Source of the DNA: Acidobacteriota bacterium
GTDB lineage: Bacteria; Acidobacteriota; Terriglobia; UBA7540
Assembly (NCBI GenBank): GCA_902812465.1
Contig: CADDZE010000015.1
Span: 1-64,000, forward strand
Length of the DNA stretch: 64,000 nt
Direction of reading: 5' to 3'
A program made the position numbers and the translations under genes. Positions 1 through 8,428 of this stretch are shown one piece after another. Under the pieces are notes generated by a model. The model was not told where the DNA came from, made no database searches, and worked only from the letters and a program-made list of their open reading frames with translations. Positions within the stretch are counted from its first letter, which is position 1. Every line of letters starts with the position of its first letter.

Positions 1-29
1 CCCCAGGCGGGCGGCTCGGAAGGGCTGCG

Positions 30-76
30 TTGCCGCTAACCTCAGTCGCCCTACGGGCTCCTTCGGCTAGCGGCAA
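30..76. repeat. Inverted repeat / cruciform near window start
   Basis: TTGCCGCTA at 30-38 is perfectly complementary to TAGCGGCAA at 68-76. The 29-base space between them holds a smaller hairpin, GCCC-TAC-GGGC, at 48-58. No protein reading is convincing here. It could be a terminator for a gene left of the window or a copy of an intergenic palindromic repeat; no second copy was noticed in this window. Confidence 0.55.
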
Positions 77-135
77 AGAAAAACCAAACAGATCATGGGC
101 TATAAAAACCGGACATCTTCCCGTGCTAAGAACAG

Positions 136-153
136 TACCTTTTTAAAAAGGTA
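136..153. promoter_or_regulatory. 18-bp perfect palindrome, operator-like
   Basis: TACCTTTTTAAAAAGGTA at 136-153 is its own reverse complement over all 18 bases. It is AT-rich inside a GC-rich, apparently non-coding stretch (1-462) upstream of the TPR gene at 463. A dimeric regulator site is the simplest reading; a bidirectional terminator core is the alternative. The rest of 154-462 holds nothing I can support. Confidence 0.35.
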
Positions 154-462
154 TGACGAACCTCCTGGAAACCCTGAACTCCTTCGTAAAATTTAACCCG
201 CTAGCGGTTCTGCTGCGCGGCAGCCTCGCGGGGAGAGCAGTGTTATGATTGACGTGTTCCGTGAGTCGCCGCCTGTCCAAGGCGCCCCGTGCGCCCCTGG
301 GCAGACTGTGCTGGGCAGCCAAACCAATAAGGCGGCCGGGAGGGTCAAGGATCGCTTCCCTAGACCCGTGTCTGCCGATTAGGCTGCCCCAAGATCGAAG
401 ATACCGAACGCGAGGGGCACCTCCGCCGCTCGCGAAGGACAGACTTCGAACCACGGAAGAGA

Positions 463-1650
463 ATGCCGGCCTACTTTGACATCATCGGTACGCCAAACCG
501 GCACCTCTGGGCGTTTGCCCTGGGCATCTTGCTGGTGGCGCCGACCGGGCTTGCCCAGCCTCAGGCGCGGCCGGAGGTGATCTTTCGCGAAGCCCAGCAT
601 GCCTTGGCCACGCACGACTACAACCGAGCGGAACGCGGCTTCAAAGAAGTGCTCCAACTTGAGCCACGGTCGGCAGCGGCCTACACCAACCTCGGCGTGG
701 TTTACATGCGCACCGGCAGGCTAGAGGCCGCTGTCGCGGCCTTTGAGTCTGCCAAGAAGCTGGCGCCTGGGGTGGCCGGTATCGACCTCAATTTAGGTCT
801 GGCCTATTACCGCAAGGAAGACTTCCGTGCGGCAATACTTTGCTTCGCCCGCGTGCTTAAAGCGGATCCCGCCAACGTCCAAGCACGCTACCTGAAAGGT
901 ATATGCCACTTCATGCTCGACGACTACTCCTCGACCGTAGCGACTCTCGAGCCTATCGCCGATCAGGAGCAGGACGACCTCGACTATCTGTTCGTCCTGG
1001 GCATCTCTTACGGCAAGCTGAAACGCAAGGAGGAGTCCACCCGAACTTTTGCGCAGTTGGTCCGGCTGGGCGGCGATTCTCCACACTTACACCTGCTTCT
1101 GGGCAAGGCCTATCTGGACCTTTACGAGAACCAGCAGGCACGAGCGGAACTGGAGCGGGCCGCCGCTGCGGCTCCCCGGCTACCTTACGTACACTTCAAC
1201 CTGGGCGTCCTCTATCAGCGTCTGGGAATGCTGGAAAGGGCAGCGGAGGAATTCGATAAAGAGATGGCCATCAATCCGCAACAGCCCTGGAGCTACGAGA
1301 GCCGCGCCATCATCTGGCTCGACCAAGGCGACCCTGCTCGCGCCGTGCCCCTGTTTCGCAAAGCACTCGCCCTGAACCCCAGCCTGCCGCTCTCTTGGGC
1401 GGGACTCGGCAGGGCCTACGCCCGCGAGTCCGAGCCTGAGGAAGCAATCCGCTGCCTGAAACGAGCGGTTCAGTTGCGACCCGACAGCGCTAATTTTCAT
1501 TACCAGCTCGGCCAAGTTTTATTAAAGGCAGGAAGAAAGGCCGAGGCGGAGAGGGAGTTGGCGGAAGCGGCCAAGCTCCGGGCACAGGTGCACGAAGAGC
1601 AGGCAGAACGGCTGTCAGGAAAGCTTCCGCCGCCGTCAGGTCCTCAATAG
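463..1650 (+). CDS. Secreted tetratricopeptide-repeat protein
   Basis: This 395-residue protein starts with a hydrophobic segment at about residues 15-31 ending in Gly-Leu-Ala-Gln, consistent with export. The rest is a run of about ten TPR units, for example AAYTNLGVVYMRTGRLEAA near residue 70 and SWAGLGRAYARESEPEEA near 310. TPR arrays form helical scaffolds for protein-protein contacts; nothing catalytic is visible. A second secreted TPR protein begins 34 bases downstream on the same strand, so the two are likely co-transcribed and may form one periplasmic scaffold. Such exported TPR proteins are very common in Acidobacteriota. The function is unknown and the partner cannot be told from sequence. 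Confidence 0.85.
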   Translation: MPAYFDIIGTPNRHLWAFALGILLVAPTGLAQPQARPEVIFREAQHALATHDYNRAERGFKEVLQLEPRSAAAYTNLGVVYMRTGRLEAAVAAFESAKKLAPGVAGIDLNLGLAYYRKEDFRAAILCFARVLKADPANVQARYLKGICHFMLDDYSSTVATLEPIADQEQDDLDYLFVLGISYGKLKRKEESTRTFAQLVRLGGDSPHLHLLLGKAYLDLYENQQARAELERAAAAAPRLPYVHFNLGVLYQRLGMLERAAEEFDKEMAINPQQPWSYESRAIIWLDQGDPARAVPLFRKALALNPSLPLSWAGLGRAYARESEPEEAIRCLKRAVQLRPDSANFHYQLGQVLLKAGRKAEAERELAEAAKLRAQVHEEQAERLSGKLPPPSGPQ

Positions 1651-1684
1651 TAGTAAGCCGCCCGGCGCTCAGGGATCGTCGCCT

Positions 1685-2692
1685 ATGAGAACCAGCCAAC
1701 GGACCGTTCTCGGTTGCACATTGGGCGCCATGGCGCTCTGCGCTGCTTTGCCAGGCCTCTTGTGGTGCCAGGAGGACGTGCGCTTGGAGGGCCGCGTCCG
1801 CACCGAGACAGGTGCGATCTTGAAGTCCGGCGTCACCGCGCGGCTGGAAAGCGATGAAGGTCAAGTAGTGCGCGAGCAGCCGGTGAACTCCGAAGGCGCT
1901 TTCGAATTTGACGGCCTTCGGAAAGTCACCTATCGCCTGATCGTGACCGCCGAAGGGTTCGAACCCTACCAGGAAATGCTCGAGCTCGGTTACGGGGGGG
2001 CGGTGGTGATCCGCAATATTCTCCTGCGCCGCGCGGCCAGGATTGCGCCGGGCAAAAGTACTCGAGCAGCGCGTTCCGATGACCTCGCCCCGAAGAGCGC
2101 TCGCCGGGAGTATGAACAAGCGGCCAGCAAGCTAGCGGCCAAGAACCTGGAAGAGGCCCGCAAACACCTAAAGAATGCCGTGCAACAGTACCCCTGTTAC
2201 GCACGAGCACAAACCGACCTGGCTGCCGTCCTCGAGGCCAGCCGCGACCAGGCAGGTGCAGAGGCAGCGCTGAAGAAGGCGCGCGAGTGCGATCCCGACT
2301 ACCTCGATTCCTACATCATGCTCGGCCAGCTTCTCAATGGCCAAAAGCGCTACACCGAGAGCGCCCAGGTCTTGGCTGAAGGCGTGCGCCGCTCGCCCAG
2401 TTCCTGGCAATTCTTCTATCAGTTAGGCATTGCCCACTATGGACTCGGGCAGTACGCACGCGCCGAGGCCGACTACCAGAAGGTGTTGCAGCTTAATGCT
2501 TCGCCACCCGCGGAGCTTCACGTCAAGCTCGCAGACGTTTACCTGAAGGAGGGTGCCTACGACCAAGCCTATTCCCAGATGGAAACCTACCTGAGAACCG
2601 AGCCCCATGGCCGCTTCGCGGACAAGGTGAAGGGCATCATGAAGCAGATGAAGGCTTCGGGCGTGGTGCCGGCGGTCGCAACCAGTCACTAA
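1685..2692 (+). CDS. Secreted carboxypeptidase-regulatory-like plus TPR protein
   Basis: This 335-residue protein has a signal peptide (residues 1-29, hydrophobic, ending near CQE). A beta-sandwich resembling the carboxypeptidase regulatory domain follows (about 30-115: LEGRVRTETGAIL, then GAFEFDGLRKVTYRLIV). After a linker come four or five TPR units (about 140-325). The regulatory-like fold usually serves for binding or as a surface spacer. The gene is 34 bases after another secreted TPR gene, so co-expression is likely. It has the same architecture that can be reconstructed from the broken gene running toward it on the other strand (2637-4597), so the two may be old paralogues. No enzymatic role is visible. 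Confidence 0.8.
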   Translation: MRTSQRTVLGCTLGAMALCAALPGLLWCQEDVRLEGRVRTETGAILKSGVTARLESDEGQVVREQPVNSEGAFEFDGLRKVTYRLIVTAEGFEPYQEMLELGYGGAVVIRNILLRRAARIAPGKSTRAARSDDLAPKSARREYEQAASKLAAKNLEEARKHLKNAVQQYPCYARAQTDLAAVLEASRDQAGAEAALKKARECDPDYLDSYIMLGQLLNGQKRYTESAQVLAEGVRRSPSSWQFFYQLGIAHYGLGQYARAEADYQKVLQLNASPPAELHVKLADVYLKEGAYDQAYSQMETYLRTEPHGRFADKVKGIMKQMKASGVVPAVATSH

Positions 2693-4597
2693 TCCCACCG
2701 AGCGGCGAAGCCGGGTGCACGTTCTCGCGGGTCTCGGTGCTAATCAGCCTGAAATCCGAATACCGGTGCAAGTTACGATACGTCTTTCCCCGCCATTCGA
2801 CGGTGAGCGAAACCTGCGTAGGAAGCCACATCTCTAAGGCCGATTGTTTGAACCTCACCGGGCTGTAGGTAATCTCCGCCGTCTGTCGCTCGAGGCGTAT
2901 CTTCGGTTGCGGCTTCAGCAAGTCTGTGCGCAGCCGAGTCATCCTGTAGCTCTCCGCGTCGATCCAAGCCAGACCCTGCAACAGCACTAGGATGGGTCCA
3001 CCATCGGCATTGAACCGCTCCACCATCCGTGCCCGTTCGGGATTCTGTGCAGAAGCGACCACGTGGCACAGGCGCGTGCCGAGACGCTGCTGGCCCAGAT
3101 AGCGGAAGGTGAAGCCAGCTTGATATGCCGGATGAAACAGTAAGCAAGCCGTGGCGAACCCGGTCTCACCATGAGACCGGAACTTAACCCGGTAGGCGCT
3201 TTCCGGTCGCCCCGGAAGTCCGTACGAAACTCTTCGAGGCCCAAGCGTTGCTCTTCCGGGTGGCTGAGGAGAAGGTATTGGAACCTTTCGTCGAGTGAGT
3301 CCTTCACCTTTCCATCTCGCCCTAATCGCTCCTCGTGAATCTTCTCCAGCGAGACCGTGTTTTGGAAGTTGCCGAAGAAGGCTCGCACGTTCTCGCCCGC
3401 CTTCTGCAGGACGGACGCCAGCTCGGCCTGGCTGGAAGCCGGAACGAGCCCCGTCAGCTCGGGAACGTCCTTGAGGAGCGCGGGGAGCGGTTCGCTGACC
3501 ACTGACCTTTCCTCGGCAAACGCTTGCAGGCTCTTTCGCGCCTGAACCTGCGCGTACAGGGCCCGGACGGGCAGCTCAAACGACTTCAGGCTGGCCGAGC
3601 CGACCTACTCCCTCATGAGGGCGTCGGCCCGCAGGGCGTCGCCTTCTTCGAGCATCGCCCGGGCGCGTAACAATAGGGCCTGCTTTGGCGCCCCCGCGTC
3701 CAGCGCTTTCTTCAAGGAATCATCCGCGGCTTCCCAGTTCTCCTGGAAGATTAGGGTCCGGCCGAGCTCTTGCAGGACGCAGGCATTCTTCGGATCCAGG
3801 TCGTTAGCTTGCATCAGGAATCCGGCAGCCTTGGCGTATTGGCCCTTCCAGTTTTCTAACGCGGCGAGAGTCACCAAGGTGTGGCCTTTACGGCCGCGCT
3901 GCCAGCGGCCAATGCCAGCTTCGCCGCCTCTGTGAGCTCGCGCGTGGCGCTGTTCCAGCTGCCCGCATTAAGCAAGGTGAGTCCCAGGAGCATCCGGCAT
4001 TGGATACAGCCGGGACAACGTTTAACGACTTTGGCAAAACCGGGAATAGCGTTGAGGGGATTCTGCTCCTCTAGGAAGTAGTGCGCGGCTCGTTCGAAAT
4101 CCTTACCCGCAGAAGCCTTGGCGGCCTCTTGTGCCCCACCCGCACGGATCCTTAGCGCCATCTGATTGGCGAAACCCCTACGGAGAGCTCCTCGGGCTGC
4201 CCGCCCTCGGGTTGCATGGCAAGGTCGATTTCCCAGGTTTGATCACGCGCCCCGAACTCAGCAAACTCACGCGCGGGATGGTAACCCTCGCGCGTGGCGG
4301 TGAGGGCGACCGACAGGCTGGCGAACGAGCCGGCATCGAGCGTGTACTCGCTTCGGGAAGCACCGTGGAGGTCCGTCGTTAGTTCCCTTACATATCGATT
4401 CCCCGAACCGATGTCGACGCGTTGCGTGAAGGGATTGGCCGTTTAGGTCGGTGACCTTGCCAAAGATGTGCCAAGTACGCTGCTCGATGTTGCGCAGCTG
4501 AGCGGTGGGGGGAAACATGCTGCGCCCAGGCGGACGGCGGACCGAGGAAGGTTAAAAAGAGCCAAAACCACCGTGCCCGAATCATTCGCCCACGCAT
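2637..4597 (-). pseudogene. Decayed regulatory-domain/TPR/LolA-like secreted protein
   Basis: Joining minus-strand frames gives one acidobacterial-type polypeptide. It has a signal peptide (MRGRMIRARWFW..., from 4597), a carboxypeptidase-regulatory-like domain (pieces IFGKVTDLNG and ANPFTQRVDIGSGN), TPR units (about 4161-3610), then a C-terminal domain with FGNFQNTVSLEKIHEERL, MVERFNADGG and NLHRYSDFRL. The reading is broken by a shift at a six-C run near 4512, shifts near 4430 and 3880, a stop after the regulatory domain, a TAG at 3607-3605 and a shift near 3160. The last frame runs 56 bases into the convergent neighbour. So many lesions point to real decay, although one sits in a homopolymer and could be a sequencing error. 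The C-terminal family is recognised from memory only. Confidence 0.75.
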
Positions 4598-5008
4598 TGA
4601 ACTCCCCCCGGTCCGGGCGCTGCACCAGCTGATTCTAGTCTTGGGCCGCTTGAGCTGCAACCGGCAACTTCGAGCTACTCGCGCTACTCGGGCCGGCGGC
4701 TCTGCCCGGCGGCAGCGGCCGGTAACTCAACCGCGCCCAATCTTACACGCCGTTCGGACGCCACCCTCGATTTTTCAACAACATATCCGGTTCGTTTGGT
4801 CAAAAATAGCACCCTGCAGTTTTGCTGAGCCGGCCCGATTGCCCACCCCTACTCAGCCGGCGGCGTCATTGCGCCGCACAACCTTTACAAGAACAACCAG
4901 CGTCCCGCGGCGGACGCCTGCTTACAGCCGACACGTTGTTTACATTGCAGACCGAATAGTGCTTCGGGGCGAGGCGATGGGACGGGTCTTCCCGCAGCAG
5001 GTTTAAGG
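4598..5008. other. Intergenic stretch, no gene supported
   Basis: About 410 bases lie between the 5' end of the decayed TPR gene and the stop of the CRTAC1-like gene. A 121-codon plus-strand reading frame exists but is Arg/Thr/Pro-rich, has no recognisable domain and no clear ribosome-binding site. The stretch should hold the former promoter of the decayed gene and a terminator for its neighbour; neither is distinct enough to place. Confidence 0.4.
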
Positions 5009-6760
5009 TTAACGGCTAGTCTGTCCTTCCTTGACCACGATGAACTGGTCCGCCTCCACGCCGCCGAGGCGGTCAATGTGCCCGCTGGGCCAGCGTACTT
5101 CCAGCTGCTCGACTCTGCGGGCGGTGCCCAGCCCGAAGTGCTGCCGAAAGTCGCTCTGCGAAATATAGCTGGAGCCGCTCAGCACCTCTCGAAGCTGACG
5201 GCGTCCGCCGGCCGTCAGCACGATGCGGGCGCCGATGGCCGAGCGGTTGGAGCGCGTGCCCACCAGCTTCACGTTCAGCCAGTGGTGGCCACTGTGGTTG
5301 TCATTGCGCAGCAGCGACGGCGGCTCGCTCATGTTAAAAATCAGGACGTCAAGGTTGCCGTCGTTGTTGAAGTCACCAAAGGCGCAGCCACGGCTCGAGT
5401 GCGCCTCGAGCACGGCCCTGCCCGAAAGCTCCGTCACTTCTTCAAACGAGCCGTTGCCCAGGTTGCGGTAGACCACGCGCGGCGTCTTGAACTTGTACTC
5501 GGGATGGACTCTTTCTACTTCCGGGTAGACGCTGCCGGTGACGTGAAAAATGTCCAGCCAGCCGTCGTTATCGAGGTCGGCAAAATCCACTCCCCAGCAC
5601 ACATAGCGGGTGTTGACTGCCAGACCGGCGGCGTAGGTCACATCGTCAAAGAATTCTCCCTTCACGTTGCGGTACAGGATGGGGGTGTCATCGCTGAAGT
5701 GAGGCAAGAAGAGGTCCAAGTAGCCGTCGCCGTCGTAGTCGCCCACCCCGACCCCCATGTTGGCCTGTTCCTGGCCGTCGCCGTTCACGGAGCAGCCTGC
5801 TTCCATGCCGATTTCGGTGAAGGTGCCGTCGTGGTTATTGCGGTAAAGCAGATTCGGCGTGGAGTCGCACGCCACAAACAGGTCAGGCCAGCCGTCGTTG
5901 TTGTAGTCCAAAGCGACGGCGGTCAAGCCGTAGCGGCTGCCGCCTTTGAGGATACCCGACTTGGCGCTGACATCGGTGAAGGTGCCATCGCCATTGTTAC
6001 GATAGAGCGTGCAGACGTCCCGCTTAAGCCCGAGAGGGCCACAATTGACCGGCACGTCGCGAAACTTGCAGTAACGGCTTGAGCCGCCGACAGGCGTGGC
6101 CGCCAAATCCAGGTCAATGTAGCGGCTGATAAACAGATCGAGGTATCCATCGCGGTCATAATCGACAAAGGTACATCCGGTGGCAAAACGCGTGCCGGAC
6201 TCGCGGAGTCCCGCTTCCTTGGTCACCTCGCTAAAAGTGCCGTCGCCATTGTTGTGGTAGAGGACGTTAGTTCCATAGTAAGTCAAGAACAAATCGACAT
6301 GACCATCGTTGTCGTAATCGCCCGCACAGACGCCGTAGCACCAGCCGGTCCTCTCGAGGCCGGCCTTAGCCGTCACCTCCGTAAAGGTTCCGTCGCGGTT
6401 GTTGCGGTAGAGGCGATTGGTCGGTGGCTGGCCGGCGGGAAAACCCTCGAGGCGAGTGCCGCTGGGCACGAAAATATCCAGCCAGCCGTCATCGTCGTAA
6501 TCCAGGAAGGCAATGCCGGGTCCGTTCGCTTCCACAATATAGCGCTTGACGTACTCGTCGCCGTAGATGGCGGGAGCCGTCAGCCCGGCCGCCGGGGCAA
6601 TGTCGGTAAAAGTAACCGGCCAGAGCCTCCCGGAAAATCGCGGCCGGGGCGCGGGCCGCACCCCCCGCGATGCCATTCCCTGCCCGTGGAGCGCCGCGCC
6701 AGGGAGGAAAAGGCCGGCCACTCCGGCTGCTCGCAAAAAGCTTCGGCGGGTGAGACGCAT
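5009..6760 (-). CDS. CRTAC1-family FG-GAP/ASPIC-UnbV secreted protein
   Basis: This 583-residue protein begins with a twin-arginine signal (LTRRSFLRAAGVAG). At least seven FG-GAP/VCBS beta-propeller repeats follow, each with a Ca-binding-like loop such as DYDNDGHVDLF, DYDRDGYLDLF, DYNNDGWPDLF, DLDNDGWLDIF and DFNNDGNLDV. The C-terminal part (about 500-575, LVGTRSNRSAIGARIVL to EVRWPSGHID) matches the ASPIC/UnbV domain. Such proteins are exported in Acidobacteriota and Planctomycetes, and their exact role is unknown. The gene starts 5 bases after the stop of a TPR gene, a pairing common in this phylum, so the TPR protein and the propeller are probably partners. The start is fixed by the Tat motif. 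Confidence 0.9.
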   Translation of the reverse strand: MRLTRRSFLRAAGVAGLFLPGAALHGQGMASRGVRPAPRPRFSGRLWPVTFTDIAPAAGLTAPAIYGDEYVKRYIVEANGPGIAFLDYDDDGWLDIFVPSGTRLEGFPAGQPPTNRLYRNNRDGTFTEVTAKAGLERTGWCYGVCAGDYDNDGHVDLFLTYYGTNVLYHNNGDGTFSEVTKEAGLRESGTRFATGCTFVDYDRDGYLDLFISRYIDLDLAATPVGGSSRYCKFRDVPVNCGPLGLKRDVCTLYRNNGDGTFTDVSAKSGILKGGSRYGLTAVALDYNNDGWPDLFVACDSTPNLLYRNNHDGTFTEIGMEAGCSVNGDGQEQANMGVGVGDYDGDGYLDLFLPHFSDDTPILYRNVKGEFFDDVTYAAGLAVNTRYVCWGVDFADLDNDGWLDIFHVTGSVYPEVERVHPEYKFKTPRVVYRNLGNGSFEEVTELSGRAVLEAHSSRGCAFGDFNNDGNLDVLIFNMSEPPSLLRNDNHSGHHWLNVKLVGTRSNRSAIGARIVLTAGGRRQLREVLSGSSYISQSDFRQHFGLGTARRVEQLEVRWPSGHIDRLGGVEADQFIVVKEGQTSR

Positions 6761-6765
6761 GCCGC

Positions 6766-8025
6766 TTACTCCGGAGGGTCGCTACTCTGGGGCTGAACCA
6801 TATTCCCGAGGATTCCTGCGCGGATACTCTGCTGCTTCCTCCGCAGGTTGGTCTGAGCTTCCCGGTAGGCAGCGAGCTCTTTGGCTGCCTCGGCCCCCTG
6901 TCCCAAGCGGCGGTAAGCGAACGAGAGCTGATAGTGGGCATTGGGGTTCTCGGGCGCCACCTCCACGGCCCGCTTGAGCGGCTCAACTGCTTCCGGCGCG
7001 CGCCCCGCCGAGATCAGGGATTTCCCCAGCCCGATCAGCGCTTCGGCAAAGTCTGGGTCGATACTGGCCGCGCGCTGAAAATGCGCGATGGCTTCGTTCC
7101 ACTGGCGGCTTTGGCGCGCCATCTCCCCCAGCTCATATTCAGCTGCGGCGTTGTGCGGATCCACCTTCAGCTCTTCCTCAAACTCCCGGCGCGCTTCGTC
7201 CACCGCGCTGGGATTCTTCGCGGCGGCCAAGAGGAGCTGGCCTAACTGGTAGTGAATGCCGGGCAAATTGGGTTTCAGGGAGAGCACCTTGTGGTACTCG
7301 GAGATGGCCTCATCCAGTTTTCCCTCGAAGGCCAATACCTCGGCATTGAATTGGTGCGCCTGGTAGGAGTCCGGAGCTGTGGCCAGGAGGCGCTGGGATG
7401 CCTGAGTGGACAGCTCGGAGTAGACATGGCTGGCCAGGTACAGTACCTCCGGATCGTCTGGATAGCTGGCGGTGAGGGAACGAATCCAGTCGACCGCCTG
7501 ATCGGGCTGGTTCAGACTCATGGCGCAACGGACCGCCTCCGTGCCGATGCTTCGCTGGAGGGGGGGGTCCGTCGCGTGGGGGTAATCTTCACGAAGGTAA
7601 GGCAAAGCTTCCCGGCAACGGCCACTCTCCGCCAGGCTGAGCGCCAGAACGAAACGCGGGTAGGTCAAGGAAGGCTTTAACTTCAGGGCTTGGCGCGCCT
7701 GTTGAGCGGCGCCGTCCAAGCGCCCCAGGTGGTAGTACGCCAGAGCCAGGTTGGCGTGAACCTCCGCCGTCTCCGGGGTCACCTTCAGCAGCCCTTCGAG
7801 AGCTGCGGCGGCCTTCGCATATTCATTCTGGCTGAGCGCCTGGCGCGCTTCAGCAGCGAGAGCGGCTGCGGCTCCCCGCGAGCCGCCTCCGGCAGGCGGC
7901 ACAGCTTGTGCATAGGCGGGCGGGACTTCGGCCAGCCCCAGCAGGAGGAGCACCAACCACCCCTGGTGCCCCCATTTCAACGAAAGGGCCCGCACGTTCG
8001 CTTTCGCGCCTGCACTTCGCCTCAT
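6766..8025 (-). CDS. Secreted TPR protein paired with CRTAC1-like protein
   Basis: This 419-residue protein has an N-terminal basic stretch and hydrophobic segment (about residues 22-38, WLVLLLLGLAEVPPAYAQA), so it is exported. About nine TPR units follow from residue 50 to 395, for example AEVHANLALAYYHLGRLDGA and AEALIGLGKSLISAGRAPEA. It is the first gene of a two-gene unit with the FG-GAP/UnbV gene 5 bases downstream. In acidobacterial genomes this pair recurs, sometimes near polysaccharide or alcohol metabolism, but its biochemical role is not established. The start at 8025 places the basic N-region before the hydrophobic core; an internal start nearer the hydrophobic core is possible. 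Confidence 0.88.
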   Translation of the reverse strand: MRRSAGAKANVRALSLKWGHQGWLVLLLLGLAEVPPAYAQAVPPAGGGSRGAAAALAAEARQALSQNEYAKAAAALEGLLKVTPETAEVHANLALAYYHLGRLDGAAQQARQALKLKPSLTYPRFVLALSLAESGRCREALPYLREDYPHATDPPLQRSIGTEAVRCAMSLNQPDQAVDWIRSLTASYPDDPEVLYLASHVYSELSTQASQRLLATAPDSYQAHQFNAEVLAFEGKLDEAISEYHKVLSLKPNLPGIHYQLGQLLLAAAKNPSAVDEARREFEEELKVDPHNAAAEYELGEMARQSRQWNEAIAHFQRAASIDPDFAEALIGLGKSLISAGRAPEAVEPLKRAVEVAPENPNAHYQLSFAYRRLGQGAEAAKELAAYREAQTNLRRKQQSIRAGILGNMVQPQSSDPPE

Positions 8026-8094
8026 CAGCCCCTATTGTGCCACATGGTCCGCCGAGGAGGGTCGAGGCGGTGCAAAAGTTTTTCGGCTGGATTA

Positions 8095-8403
8095 TCAACG
8101 AAGCCAGCTCACCCAGTAAGGCAAGGACCACAAAGCGGCGGAGAGGAGCGCGGCCATCCAGAGGACGATTCGGCTCCACCGCGGTCCGAGCCGTTTACCG
8201 TAGGCCAGATAAAATCCCGCCCCCAGCGCGAGTACCGAGACCGGGAAGAGATAAACTCGATAGGCCGTCAACCTGACAGCCAGGCTTCCTCCTGCCAAGC
8301 CGGCGCCGGCAGAAAGCAGCACCAGCACTCATCAAAGATTGGGCAGCAAGGCGGTCGCCACCGCAAGCAAGCTTGCGCCCAGTGATTTGCCTCGATCTCT
8401 CAT
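8095..8403 (-). CDS. MerT-like membrane protein with Sec-Sec (UGA UGA), probable selenoprotein
   Basis: Reading from the ATG at 8403, preceded by a GGAG site (GCGGAGAACGGAATG), gives 23 codons, two consecutive TGA codons (8334-8332 and 8331-8329), then 77 open codons to the stop at 8095. Read through, this is a 102-residue protein with about three membrane segments. The double UGA sits at the end of the first helix (ALLPNL-UU-VLVLLSAGAG), exactly where MerT-type mercuric ion transporters carry their Cys-Cys pair. A hairpin with bacterial SECIS geometry follows 16 bases after the second UGA. The gene lies 25 bases after the MFS gene of the same operon. Inference: a Sec-Sec metal(loid) or chalcogen transporter. 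Alternative: a nonsense-inactivated gene. A conventional gene caller would find only the 77-codon tail. Confidence 0.82.
8292..8312 (-). promoter_or_regulatory. Candidate bacterial SECIS hairpin for the double UGA
   Basis: On the mRNA strand CUGCC (8312-8308) pairs perfectly with GGCAG (8296-8292) around the 11-base loop GGCGCCGGCUU. The stem starts 16 bases and the loop 21 bases after the second UGA. The first two loop bases are G. This agrees with the general bacterial SECIS pattern: short stem, 3-14 base loop with a G in the first two positions, loop about 16-37 bases after UGA. Confidence 0.6.
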
Positions 8404-8428
8404 TCCGTTCTCCGCGCAGTGACTTCTT

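Noticed and set aside
4641-5006. 121-codon plus-strand frame in the intergenic stretch
   Set aside because: Arg/Thr/Pro-rich composition, no recognisable domain and no start signal.
5078-6082. Long plus-strand frame opposite the CRTAC1-like gene
   Set aside because: It is antisense to repeated Asp/Gly-rich propeller codons and has a Val/Ala-rich shadow composition with no domain.
8095-8328. A 77-codon minus-strand ORF as a complete small membrane protein
   Set aside because: It begins at a GTG directly after TGATGA with no ribosome site, whereas the ATG at 8403 has one and supplies the missing first helix.
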